A DNA stretch of 64,000 nucleotides from Flavobacterium crocinum (GCF_003122385.1 NZ_CP029255.1:3782001-3846000); one strand, 5' to 3'; shown: positions 27,925 to 35,960, counted from the stretch's first letter. Program-made: numbers and translations. Notes: a model not told the origin generated them from the sequence alone.

Positions 27925-29079
27925 ATGAAAAAGTTTATAATTTCAGTGATAATGTGTTCTGCTGCAATTGCAGTTAGTGCACAAGATTTTACCATTAAAG
28001 GAAAAATTAAAGGACAAGGCAACGAGCAAATAATTGTTCCCGGGCCTGAAGGAGATATTAAAGTACAAGCAAAAAATGATGTATTTGAATTGAGCGGTAA
28101 AGCAGCAGATGAGCCTATCGTTACTCAATTAAGAACAAGTTACGATCGCAACATCTATTTAGGTGGAGGTAAAACAGGGATGTATATGCCAGCTCCAGGT
28201 TTAGAAATTGTCCTTAGTAAAGGAGCAAATATTACTGTCAATGGTAATGTAGAGGAACTGCATCTGGCGGAAGTAACAGGCGATATCCATAATGACGGTT
28301 TTACAAAACTAAGAAAATTACAAGCCAAAAACATAAAAGAAATGATGGCGCTTCAACAGCAATTCACAGAAATACGTATGATGGGTATTAAAGAAGAAAC
28401 CGAGAAACATATAAAAAAGATGATGGCCAACCGAAAGGCTATTGAAGATGGTAAAAATGCTTTTATTAAAGAAAATCCCGATTTACTTGCCAGTATTTAT
28501 TACTTAAATCAAACATCCAAAAGTTATTCTGAAAACGAGTTGGAACAGGCATTCAATGCCTTGTCTCCAACATACAAAAATACCAGATATGGTCAGGGTA
28601 TAAAATCTAAGATCGAGGCCAATAAAATAATAAGTGATGGTGGTGCGATGCCTGATTTTACTAAACCTGATGTAAATGGAAAGCTGGTTAAACTTTCAGA
28701 TTTTAAAGGAAAATATGTACTGTTAGATTTTTGGGGTAGCTGGTGTGGCCCGTGTCGTGCCGCTAATCCTCATTTAAAAGAATTATATGCTAAATACAAA
28801 TCGTTAGGTTTTGAAATTTTAGGTGTTGCAAGTGAAAAGGTTCAAAGTCAGACTATAGCTGAAAAAAATTGGAAAGGAGCTATTGAAAAAGATGGCTTAA
28901 CCTGGACAAATGTTATTAACAACGAAATTAATCTAAAACAGGATGTTGTTGAAATGTATAGTATAGAGGCATATCCTACACAAATTTTATTAGATAAAGA
29001 AGGACGATTAGTTAAACGTTGGAAAGGCGCCGGGCACGAAGAACTAGATCAAACATTAAAAGAAATATTTAAACAATAA
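27925..29079 (+). CDS. TlpA-like thiol-disulfide oxidoreductase with DUF4369 N-terminus
   Basis: A 384-residue exported protein (signal peptide MKKFIISVIMCSAAIAVSAQ). The N-terminal half is a DUF4369-type beta domain and a helical linker; the C-terminal half (about 240-384) is a thioredoxin fold with the active site WGSWCGPCRAANP (Cys274, Cys277) and the cis-Pro loop YSIEAYPTQILL. Such proteins reduce or isomerise disulfides in the periplasm. It is paired with a second, related thioredoxin immediately downstream, and with a protease, inside an STN-type SusCD operon. That combination suggests unfolding of a disulfide-containing imported peptide or protein; this is inference. Confidence 0.92.
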   Translation: MKKFIISVIMCSAAIAVSAQDFTIKGKIKGQGNEQIIVPGPEGDIKVQAKNDVFELSGKAADEPIVTQLRTSYDRNIYLGGGKTGMYMPAPGLEIVLSKGANITVNGNVEELHLAEVTGDIHNDGFTKLRKLQAKNIKEMMALQQQFTEIRMMGIKEETEKHIKKMMANRKAIEDGKNAFIKENPDLLASIYYLNQTSKSYSENELEQAFNALSPTYKNTRYGQGIKSKIEANKIISDGGAMPDFTKPDVNGKLVKLSDFKGKYVLLDFWGSWCGPCRAANPHLKELYAKYKSLGFEILGVASEKVQSQTIAEKNWKGAIEKDGLTWTNVINNEINLKQDVVEMYSIEAYPTQILLDKEGRLVKRWKGAGHEELDQTLKEIFKQ

Positions 29080-29085
29080 ATAGAT

Positions 29086-30273
29086 ATGATACCATTAAAA
29101 AAAATATATTCCTTTTATCTAAGTCTTATTCTTTTCTTTTTCGCATCAGCTGTCTTACAGGCACAATCGGAGAAATCAATTGCTGTTTACGGACATGTTC
29201 AGAATCTAAACCCGGAGATTTTTAAAAAATACAATAAAATCTGGTTGTATGAAGGAATTGGGAATCAAAGAAAACTTATCGATTCAGCAGTAGTAAATGA
29301 GCAGGGAGATTTCAAACTAAAAACGAATAAAAAACAAACGTTATATTCCTTAGATATTTTAAAATGGCAGACCGCATCTTTTTGGGCCGATGCAGATGTA
29401 AAAGTTTTGGCTCGTGGTTATGATACGTCTAAATTTAAAATGAAAAATTCTGGTTTTGTTGAGCTGCAAAGTGGTTCTAAAGCAACTCGAATTATTAATG
29501 CGGCGGATTACAATCAATATCTTGCTTCCGAAGAAATGAAAATATTGAATGATGAATGGCTTGTGGCAAATCGTACGGCACAGCAAGATTCAACCTGGAG
29601 AAAATACATAAAGAGTGACGGGTTTATCAAAAAATCAGGAGAATTTAACAGACTTCGTTTGGAAAAATTTATTGAAGTTAACTCCGATAGCCCGGCCATC
29701 GCTTATTTACTGAGTTTGTACCCTACTGATGCCGATAGTGCGTTTTTTGAATCAAACATACAGCAGGCACTTAAAAAATATCCGCAATCCGAAAATCTGA
29801 AATATCTGGATAAGGAGTACCAAACCAAAAAAAATATTAGAAATTCATTAAAAAATAAAAGTCAAATACCTGCATTTGCCTATCCTTCTCCTAATGGAGA
29901 TGTAATTAACATAGAGTCTTTTAAAGGTAAATATGTTCTGATTGACTTTTGGGCAAGCTGGTGCGGTCCCTGCAGAAAAGCTATTCCTGCAGTAAAAGAG
30001 CTTTACGCTAAATATAAAGACAAAGGATTCGACGTGCTGAGTGTTTCCGTAGATTCTAATGAAGAGGCATGGCGCAAAGCTATGGCACAAGAAAATATGC
30101 CTTGGCCACAAGTGTTAAGTCCTGATAAAGAAAAGACACTAAAAGAATTTATGATTGTGGGTATACCAACCTTATTTTTAATTGACAGAGAAGGTAAAAT
30201 AATTCAGAAATTTACTGGTTTCAGCGAATCCTTAAAAGACCAGTTAGCTAAAGCAATTGAAAGTGAAAAGTAA
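29086..30273 (+). CDS. Second TlpA-like thiol-disulfide oxidoreductase
   Basis: A 395-residue exported protein with a signal peptide ending LQAQS. Its C-terminal thioredoxin domain (about 260-395) has FWASWCGPCRKAIPAVKELY (Cys293, Cys296) and the cis-Pro loop IVGIPTLFLI. The N-terminal part is a shortened DUF4369-like beta region with a helical middle. It begins six bases after the first TlpA-like gene and overlaps the start of the protease gene by 17 bases, so it is translationally coupled on both sides. Sequence outside the active-site region differs from its neighbour, so the two probably have distinct partners rather than being a recent duplicate. Confidence 0.92.
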   Translation: MIPLKKIYSFYLSLILFFFASAVLQAQSEKSIAVYGHVQNLNPEIFKKYNKIWLYEGIGNQRKLIDSAVVNEQGDFKLKTNKKQTLYSLDILKWQTASFWADADVKVLARGYDTSKFKMKNSGFVELQSGSKATRIINAADYNQYLASEEMKILNDEWLVANRTAQQDSTWRKYIKSDGFIKKSGEFNRLRLEKFIEVNSDSPAIAYLLSLYPTDADSAFFESNIQQALKKYPQSENLKYLDKEYQTKKNIRNSLKNKSQIPAFAYPSPNGDVINIESFKGKYVLIDFWASWCGPCRKAIPAVKELYAKYKDKGFDVLSVSVDSNEEAWRKAMAQENMPWPQVLSPDKEKTLKEFMIVGIPTLFLIDREGKIIQKFTGFSESLKDQLAKAIESEK

Positions 30274-31930
30274 AAAAATAGCATTTTTTCTACTGAAAAA
30301 AATATTTGTATTGCTGCTGTTAATCCACAGCGTTTTAACAGCACAGAATACAGAAAATCAGAACAAAATCGTCAAAAAAGTTTTAGAACAGTCATATCCT
30401 GCAGCTGTAAAACTGTGGGGTATTGATAGTTTAAACTTAAAACAAAACAGCCCGCAGTTTTCGGGTGTCGTGGTGACAAAGGAAGGAATTATTTTAACTG
30501 CAGCTCATGCAATTCATCCGGGTAATTTTTACAGGGTACATTTTCCTGATGGAAAAACGGTGAAAGCTAAAGCTATGGGAAGAATGGGAATTAAATCGAT
30601 GCAGGGGAGACCGGATATAGGAATGCTTAAAATAATTGATCCGGGAGCTTATCCTTTTGCAGAAATGGGCTGGTCTGACAGCATGAGTACTAATAATTTG
30701 TGTGTCAGTATAGCTTATCCAACAACACTCAATCAAGATATTCCAACAATACGTGTAGGCAAAATAGCAACAGTACTGGATCCATGGGGATTCATGGTTT
30801 CAACCTGCAAAATGGAACCTGGAGATTCTGGAGGTCCGCTTTTTGATAACTTGGGAAGAGTAATTGCAATTCACAGTCGTATAGCTGTAGATGAAGATAT
30901 TAATTACGAATCGCCTGTCAACCTTTTTAGAGAATATTGGGAATATCTACTACAGCCGGTCAATTATGCGGAACTGCCTTCAGATAAACTGCAGTTTGCA
31001 CCTGATACTTTAAATAATAAACTTATAGATAATGATAATCTAATTGTTATTCCTCATAACTTAGCTGTAAAAGGGATAGCTGAAATAGTAAGTAAGGCCG
31101 ATAAGACCAAAGTAATAGCTTTTGGCACTCTCATTAAACCCGAGAATAAAACAGGAAAATTTACATGGATTGTTACCAAAAACAGTCTGCTCACAAGCGC
31201 TGTTTTAGTTAAAATTGACGGTAAATTTCACGATACAAAAATTTTTGCCACCAGTATTTCGAATGATTTAGCGTTGCTAAAAATTAATAAAACAAATAAA
31301 GAAGAAATTTCCAAAACTAAGGTTGTTGACTCATTTGAAAATCCTGGAACAACCCTTGTCAGTTTTTTAAGTGATAATAAAAATGAATTAAGTTCATTAG
31401 GATCTAGAGTCTTTGAATTTAAGACCAAACCTGCTAAAGGTTACTTTGGTGCAGGTGCCAATTTTATTAAAGGAAATATAACTATTACGAGTTTAGGCCC
31501 AGATAGTCCAGCAGCAAAAGCAGGTCTCAAGGTACAGGATCAGGTTAAATTTATTAACGGAATTGCTGTTATTAAACCTGAAGATTATGGTAGGGAATTA
31601 ATGCAGTATGTGGTTGGAGATACTATTTCGATAAAGGGATTAAGAAACGGAGAAGAGTTTGATTATACTGTAGTATTAGGAGAATTTCCTTTAAGTGATC
31701 ATCCTTCTAATAAATTTCAGGGTGGTAGAAGTGAACGATTTGATAATTTTGAATCTGTTTTTGCCCATGATGCAAAGTTGCAACCTTATCAATGTGGAGG
31801 ACCTGTTTTTAAAATTGACGGAACTTTTATGGGAATTAATATAGCCCGGTTCAGTCGCACTTGTTCTCTGGCAATACCCGCTGAGGTGATTTTTAATTTT
31901 GTGGAATCCTCTTTAAATACTGAAATTTAA
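30257..31930 (+). CDS. Tandem trypsin-like serine protease with PDZ and a degenerate second protease domain
   Basis: A 557-residue exported protein (hydrophobic segment about 10-28, ending TAQ). It starts with TTG at 30257 or GTG at 30263, overlapping the preceding gene. The first domain (about 40-230) is a complete S1C/HtrA-type protease: His84 in LTAAHA, Asp120 in RPDIGMLKI and Ser191 in PGDSGGPLF. A second, similar domain starts near 285: VTKNSLLTSA aligns with the His motif but has Val for His; SNDLALLKI keeps the Asp; and QPYQCGGPVF has Cys513 where Ser should be. A PDZ domain (about 400-475, SLGPDSPAAKAGLKVQDQV) is inserted inside it. It would process protein or peptide ligands in the periplasm. 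The second domain is probably a binding module. Confidence 0.85.
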   Translation: MKVKSKKIAFFLLKKIFVLLLLIHSVLTAQNTENQNKIVKKVLEQSYPAAVKLWGIDSLNLKQNSPQFSGVVVTKEGIILTAAHAIHPGNFYRVHFPDGKTVKAKAMGRMGIKSMQGRPDIGMLKIIDPGAYPFAEMGWSDSMSTNNLCVSIAYPTTLNQDIPTIRVGKIATVLDPWGFMVSTCKMEPGDSGGPLFDNLGRVIAIHSRIAVDEDINYESPVNLFREYWEYLLQPVNYAELPSDKLQFAPDTLNNKLIDNDNLIVIPHNLAVKGIAEIVSKADKTKVIAFGTLIKPENKTGKFTWIVTKNSLLTSAVLVKIDGKFHDTKIFATSISNDLALLKINKTNKEEISKTKVVDSFENPGTTLVSFLSDNKNELSSLGSRVFEFKTKPAKGYFGAGANFIKGNITITSLGPDSPAAKAGLKVQDQVKFINGIAVIKPEDYGRELMQYVVGDTISIKGLRNGEEFDYTVVLGEFPLSDHPSNKFQGGRSERFDNFESVFAHDAKLQPYQCGGPVFKIDGTFMGINIARFSRTCSLAIPAEVIFNFVESSLNTEI

Positions 31931-32005
31931 TTTGCCTTAAAGAAAACGGCTGTCTCACTATATTCCCCCATTGGTTTAGACGAGTATATAATTAAATTTG
32001 GCAAT

Positions 32006-32040
32006 GATGAGCTCGATATTGTATTGAGCTCATCCTTTTT
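32006..32040 (+). terminator. Terminator of the SusCD-TlpA-protease operon
   Basis: GATGAGCTC, an 11-nt loop, GAGCTCATC, then CTTTTT: a perfect 9-bp stem 75 bases past the protease stop. Confidence 0.93.
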
Positions 32041-32156
32041 AGGTTATGTTTTGTTCTTTCATAATTGTAATAAGCAATAAATTTATTTTTGCTAACGAGT
32101 TAATAGTTTTAAAATCAAACACTTTAACTGTACCTAGCGGTTTCCAATTTAATCTT

Positions 32157-32164
32157 TATATTTG
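32157..32164 (+). promoter_or_regulatory. Candidate -7 box of the SDR gene
   Basis: TATATTTG matches TAnnTTTG exactly, 18 bases before the SDR ATG, giving a very short leader. Confidence 0.5.
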
Positions 32165-32181
32165 ATAATTAAACTAATAAA

Positions 32182-32970
32182 ATGAGCGAAAAAACTAAAC
32201 CGTATGCCTTAATAACAGGCGCAAGTAAAGGCATTGGAAAATCTATTGCTTATGAATTGGCTGAACAGGGTTATTCACTATTACTTGTTGCAAGAAGTGA
32301 AGAGGAATTAAAAGCGCTATCCGATGAACTTGAAGTTAAATACGGCATCAAAGCTTTTATTTTTTCAATTGATCTGTCTACAAGTGGCGCATCACAAAAA
32401 GTAACCGATTGGATAAAAATCAGTAATTATCCAGTTGGAGTTCTGATTAATAATGCAGGTTATGGTGTGTGGGGAGATTTTAGCGAGTCTTCTCTAAGTG
32501 ATCAGCTTGGCATGATGCAGCTTAATATGAATGTAGTTGTAGAACTTTCGCATTTATTAGTACCTATACTTTCACAAGAAAAACAAGCTTACATTTTAAA
32601 TATTGCGAGTACTGCCGCATACCAGGCTGTACCTACGCTGGCTATTTACTCCGCTACAAAGGCTTTTGTTTTATCGTTTACGCGTGCTTTGCGTTTCGAA
32701 CTTGCAAAAACTTCAATTTCAGTAACCTGTTTTAGTCCGGGGCCAGTTGATACGGGTTTTGCTGCAAGAGCAGGTTTAAGCGCTTTAAATAAAATGGCTG
32801 AAAAGTTTAATATGCAGCCTGATGAAGTTGCAAAGATTGCAGTAAAAGCTATGTTCAACAAAAAATCAGAAGTTATTCCGGGTTTTACCAATATCATTTC
32901 GGTGTACGCCAATCGTGTACTGCCAAAGGCATTTATCGAAAAAACTGCAGCTGGGATTTATAAAATTTAA
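32182..32970 (+). CDS. Short-chain dehydrogenase/reductase (DltE/YqjQ-like)
   Basis: A 262-residue classical SDR. The cofactor motif TGASKGIGKSIA is near residue 12, NNAGYG near 91, the catalytic Ser in LNIASTAAYQ near 139 and the YSATK pair (Tyr153, Lys157). An Arg in VARSEEEL after beta-2 suggests NADPH preference. The C-terminus (NRVLPKAFIEKTAAGIYKI) fits the group of bacterial SDRs that includes DltE. The substrate is not evident; related enzymes reduce keto-lipids or carbonyls. It has its own promoter and is separated by 87 bases from the Cys-run ORF, whose operon has a separate, strong promoter. Confidence 0.92.
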   Translation: MSEKTKPYALITGASKGIGKSIAYELAEQGYSLLLVARSEEELKALSDELEVKYGIKAFIFSIDLSTSGASQKVTDWIKISNYPVGVLINNAGYGVWGDFSESSLSDQLGMMQLNMNVVVELSHLLVPILSQEKQAYILNIASTAAYQAVPTLAIYSATKAFVLSFTRALRFELAKTSISVTCFSPGPVDTGFAARAGLSALNKMAEKFNMQPDEVAKIAVKAMFNKKSEVIPGFTNIISVYANRVLPKAFIEKTAAGIYKI

Positions 32971-33002
32971 ATTTTTTAGAAAAAAAAATAAAAAAATATT
33001 CT

Positions 33003-33030
33003 TTGTAAATGAGAAATTATATTACATTTG
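33003..33030 (+). promoter_or_regulatory. Complete Bacteroidota promoter for the Cys-leader operon
   Basis: TTG at 33003-33005, a 17-base spacer and TACATTTG at 33023-33030 match the TTG-N(17-23)-TAnnTTTG consensus fully. Transcription would begin near 33037, about 20 bases before the leader ORF start. It is the best promoter in the window. Confidence 0.7.
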
Positions 33031-33057
33031 CCTAAATATCTACTAATTCTATAGAGT

Positions 33058-33240
33058 ATGTCAAATAAAAGAAATATGTTTAATTTATCTGAAAGCCGAA
33101 TGCACGCAAACATGCTAATGTTTTGTTGCTGTTGTTGTTGCATGCTGTCGGATAAAATTACAAACACTATTATTTCATTTATTAAATCTATATTATCATG
33201 GTATCTTCTTATAAAACCTTTACCCTTACTGAGCAATTAA
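33058..33240 (+). CDS. Small leader-type ORF with six consecutive cysteine codons
   Basis: A 60-codon frame, MSNKRNMFNLSESRMHANML at the start, then Met-Phe and six Cys codons in a row (33124-33141; TGT TGC TGT TGT TGT TGC), then Met-Leu-Ser-Asp and an unremarkable tail. It lies about 20 bases from a consensus promoter and overlaps the start of the PhyH gene (33198) by 43 bases in another frame. A run of one amino acid's codons in a small ORF just ahead of an operon is typical of leader peptides that sense the supply of that amino acid, so a cysteine-responsive leader is plausible. I see no classical terminator/antiterminator pair after the run, so control could act on translation. Alternatively it is a genuine Cys-rich metal-binding peptide. 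Several in-frame Met codons make the true start uncertain. Confidence 0.55.
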   Translation: MSNKRNMFNLSESRMHANMLMFCCCCCCMLSDKITNTIISFIKSILSWYLLIKPLPLLSN

Positions 33241-34004
33241 CTAATGAGCAAATTGCCTTTTTTAACGAATATGGCTTTATCCATTTCAAAAAATTTATAA
33301 ATCCGGAAACTGTTTCATCCATCATTGATGCCTCGAAAGAAGTGGAGCAACATTGGATTGAAAACGATCTTCAAAAAATAAACGGTGTTCCAATTAAATA
33401 CGGAAAAGATTTAGATGGCTCTGCTATTGTACAGCGTTTTGCTTTTATCAATCAACATCATCAAACCTTAAGCGGTCTTTTACTTGATCCAAGATTTAAT
33501 GGTTTATTACCATTGGCAGGTGATGGCGCAAGATTAGGAACGGAAGAAAAAGACGGAATGGTTTTTAATCATTACATCAATGGACCGGAAAGCAAGTTTA
33601 CTAAAATGGGCTGGCATACAGATGGTTTGAGAGATATTTTTTATGGTGCAAAATTGAATCCGATGCTAAATGTGGGTATTCACTTAAGCACTTTAAAACC
33701 TGAAAACGGCGGGCTTAAAATTATTCCGGGTACTCACAAGCAAAGTATTTATCAAATGCTTTTCCGTAAAAAATACTTTTTGGATAATAAGCCCGATTCA
33801 GAGGAAATTTCCATCAATCCGGAAGCTGGGGATTTAACTATTCACGATGGACGTTTGTGGCACAGAGTTGCAGAATCATCTATTCGTGGTGAAGAAAGTA
33901 GAAGAAGAGTTATATATATCCCAATTATAGCAGGAAAGTATGCCCCTAAAAATGAAAACAGTCCAACGGTTTTCTATCAACGTTTTGCAGGTATTGTTAA
34001 ATAA
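33198..34004 (+). CDS. Phytanoyl-CoA dioxygenase (PhyH) family protein
   Basis: A 268-residue non-heme iron(II)/2-oxoglutarate dioxygenase. The N-terminus has the PhyH opening (LTNEQIAFFNEYGFIHFKKF). Iron ligands are seen as His and Asp in MGWHTDG (about residue 140) and the distal His in DGRLWHRVAESS; the Arg that holds 2-oxoglutarate is in RRRVIYIP. GGLKIIPGTHKQS is another family hallmark. Members hydroxylate lipids, amino acids or small metabolites with oxygen; the substrate here is unknown. It is the first full gene after the Cys-run leader and shares a transcript with a CDP-alcohol phosphotransferase and GtrA, pointing to a membrane lipid or polyprenyl-linked product; that is inference. 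Confidence 0.88.
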   Translation: MVSSYKTFTLTEQLTNEQIAFFNEYGFIHFKKFINPETVSSIIDASKEVEQHWIENDLQKINGVPIKYGKDLDGSAIVQRFAFINQHHQTLSGLLLDPRFNGLLPLAGDGARLGTEEKDGMVFNHYINGPESKFTKMGWHTDGLRDIFYGAKLNPMLNVGIHLSTLKPENGGLKIIPGTHKQSIYQMLFRKKYFLDNKPDSEEISINPEAGDLTIHDGRLWHRVAESSIRGEESRRRVIYIPIIAGKYAPKNENSPTVFYQRFAGIVK

Positions 34005-34006
34005 TT

Positions 34007-34156
34007 ATGCTAATTATTATCGCATTTAGTTATCTGGTTAGATCAGGTAAACTAAAAAGTACCACCGATTTTTTTAAAAATACGCAGAGAAGAATAAAAG
34101 TAAAAATTGCAAAACTAGAATTGGCAATACTATCTGGGATTCAAATATTGAGCTGA
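34007..34156 (+). CDS. 49-residue small ORF between PhyH and CDP-alcohol transferase
   Basis: ATG at 34007, two bases after the PhyH stop, to TGA at 34154-34156, two bases before the next ATG at 34159. The product begins MLIIIAFSYLVRSGKLKST and ends AILSGIQILS: a short hydrophobic N-terminus, a very basic middle (QRRIKVKIAK) and a hydrophobic C-terminus. The tight fit between the flanking genes suggests translational coupling and a real small protein, but I recognise no family and chance is possible. Confidence 0.4.
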   Translation: MLIIIAFSYLVRSGKLKSTTDFFKNTQRRIKVKIAKLELAILSGIQILS

Positions 34157-34158
34157 TA

Positions 34159-34845
34159 ATGGGAAAAAAAACAAAGGCTGAAGATTATAATATAATCGCA
34201 CAAAGAACATTTTCAGACCGTAAGCGAACTAATATTTTAAAAAAATCGGAACAGTCAGCAATTGTATTTTTGCTTCCAAAGGTGCCTAAATTCATTTCGC
34301 CAAACTTACTCACTTTAATTGGTACACTTGGTTCGGGGTTCGTTTTTTTAGCTTTTGTTTTAGGAACTTATGTAGCAAATTGGTATTTACTTTTTGGTAT
34401 TATCGGGTTGGCTATAAATTGGCTGGGCGATTCTTTAGACGGAAGATTGGCTTATTATAGAAATATTCCGCGTCGCTGGTATGGTTTTGCGCTCGATATT
34501 ATTGCTGATTGGATTGGTATTGTACTTATTGGCTTTGGTTACTACATATATGCTGAAAATGACACACAATTAGTAGCCTTTGCTTTTGTTTCATTCTATG
34601 GCTGGTCTATAATCATTAGTCAGTTACGTTATAAAATTACAAACCAATACAGTATAGATTCTGGTTTTGTAGGCCCAACTGAACTTAGATTTATTATTGC
34701 TTTAATTTTAATCATAGAAGTTTTATTGCACGGATCCATTGCTTATTTGGCTGGCTTAATCACTGTTCTGTTATTTGTGATTAATATTATAGACAGCATA
34801 AAACTTTTACAATTGGGTGATTTAAAAGATAAAGACCAAGACTGA
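34159..34845 (+). CDS. CDP-alcohol phosphatidyltransferase family protein
   Basis: A 228-residue membrane enzyme with about six helices. The family motif DGx2ARx8-9Gx3Dx3D is seen as DSLDGRLAYYRN ... YGFALDIIAD: the four acidic positions are kept, but the usual Arg after Ala is Tyr (LAYYR). Such enzymes swap CMP from a CDP-linked donor for an alcohol to make phospholipids or phospholipid head-group intermediates at the inner membrane. Neighbours (PhyH before, GtrA two bases after the stop) suggest synthesis and flipping of an unusual envelope lipid. The motif change could alter donor specificity. Confidence 0.85.
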   Translation: MGKKTKAEDYNIIAQRTFSDRKRTNILKKSEQSAIVFLLPKVPKFISPNLLTLIGTLGSGFVFLAFVLGTYVANWYLLFGIIGLAINWLGDSLDGRLAYYRNIPRRWYGFALDIIADWIGIVLIGFGYYIYAENDTQLVAFAFVSFYGWSIIISQLRYKITNQYSIDSGFVGPTELRFIIALILIIEVLLHGSIAYLAGLITVLLFVINIIDSIKLLQLGDLKDKDQD

Positions 34846-34846
34846 A

Positions 34847-35272
34847 ATGTTCAGGAAAGAAGCTGTTTTCACTTTCCTGCGGGCACAAGTTTCTGCATTT
34901 TTAGGCGGCCTAACCGATTATGTCCTAATGGTTCTATTAACAGAAGTATTTAAACTGCATTTCAGCTTTTCTATCCTAATCTCTGGAATCGTTGGAGCAA
35001 TTATCAATTTCAGCATCAATAGATTTTGGGTGTTTAAAAATCAATGTAGTTATAATAGCCGCGTCAATAGTCAGCTTTTTAAATTTGCATTGGTTGTATT
35101 GGGAAGCATTTCCTTAAAATCATTCGGCACCCTTGTTTTACAAAAAGTATTTCAAATCGATTACAGAATCGGCAGATTAATCACCGATAGTTTTGTTTCT
35201 TATGGATTTAATTACCCGCTGATTAAATATTGGGTTTTTAGAACAAACAAGAAGCAGGATCCAGTCGATTAA
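34847..35272 (+). CDS. GtrA-family membrane protein
   Basis: A 141-residue protein with four membrane helices and the GtrA pattern (FLRAQVSAFLGGLTDYVLMV; GIVGAIINFSINRFWVF; SYGFNYPLIKYWVFR). GtrA proteins are proposed to flip polyprenyl-phosphate sugars or related lipids across the inner membrane. It starts one base after the stop of the CDP-alcohol transferase, so the two are coupled. Confidence 0.9.
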   Translation: MFRKEAVFTFLRAQVSAFLGGLTDYVLMVLLTEVFKLHFSFSILISGIVGAIINFSINRFWVFKNQCSYNSRVNSQLFKFALVVLGSISLKSFGTLVLQKVFQIDYRIGRLITDSFVSYGFNYPLIKYWVFRTNKKQDPVD

Positions 35273-35295
35273 AATTAGTTTATAAATGTTTTATC

Positions 35296-35871
35296 ATGAA
35301 TAAAAGATCATTTAAATATTTTACAAAATCACTTATCGTTATAACGATTCTACTGAATATAATTTCTGGAAATCTGCTGGCACAATCCAAAAATCCTTCA
35401 CCATTAAATTTTCCAACACCCAAAAACATAGATCATATGCTGTTTTACATTCAGCGGGATCCAAATATAAATACCGCCATTTATGCAGTAAACTATCAGG
35501 AAAATGGAAAAATAAATCAGAGCAATCCCATAAAAGCGTACTGGATTCGATATGCTGAGAAAGGAGAGAAAAAAGAGTTTAATTATATGCAACGTAAATT
35601 TGCCTACGGAATAGAAAGTAAAACCCTAAATAATGAGGAGTTTGAGCTCTTGTTTGTTTCGTATAAAAAGTTACCCTTAATCTTGAAAAAACTAGATTCA
35701 GATCAAAAGTATCATGTTTTTGCAAATGTAAATCAGAAAAAAATACAGGTAGAAAAAATATTTGTACGTATTGAGGGCGGTTCTTTTTGGTTGCCAAATG
35801 TAAAATATGCCGAGGTTACTGGAATTGATACTGCCTCAAATAAAACAATTACTGAAAGAATGTTGTTGTAA
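35296..35871 (+). CDS. DUF4833 domain exported protein
   Basis: A 191-residue protein with a signal peptide (TKSLIVITILLNIISGNLLAQ). The body carries the DUF4833 pattern: MLFYIQRDPNINTAIYAVNY, then PIKAYWIRYAEKGEKKEFNY and FYIQR-type strands to the end. The family is mainly bacterial-envelope and uncharacterised; it is often found near lipid or polyol enzymes. Here it ends the PhyH operon, 23 bases after gtrA, and is followed by a terminator. Confidence 0.8.
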   Translation: MNKRSFKYFTKSLIVITILLNIISGNLLAQSKNPSPLNFPTPKNIDHMLFYIQRDPNINTAIYAVNYQENGKINQSNPIKAYWIRYAEKGEKKEFNYMQRKFAYGIESKTLNNEEFELLFVSYKKLPLILKKLDSDQKYHVFANVNQKKIQVEKIFVRIEGGSFWLPNVKYAEVTGIDTASNKTITERMLL

Positions 35872-35919
35872 TGAGTTGGCTAAATGACTTTTATATCTAA
35901 GTTTAAAATACTAAGACAA

Positions 35920-35950
35920 AAAAATCCCATTTCGTAAGAAGTGGGATTTT
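35920..35950 (+). terminator. Terminator of the PhyH/GtrA operon
   Basis: AAAATCCCATTT and AAGTGGGATTTT pair with one mismatch around a short loop, 50 bases past the DUF4833 stop, and lead into TTAG. It sits directly before repeat copy A. Confidence 0.75.
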
Positions 35951-35960
35951 AGTTTTGCGA

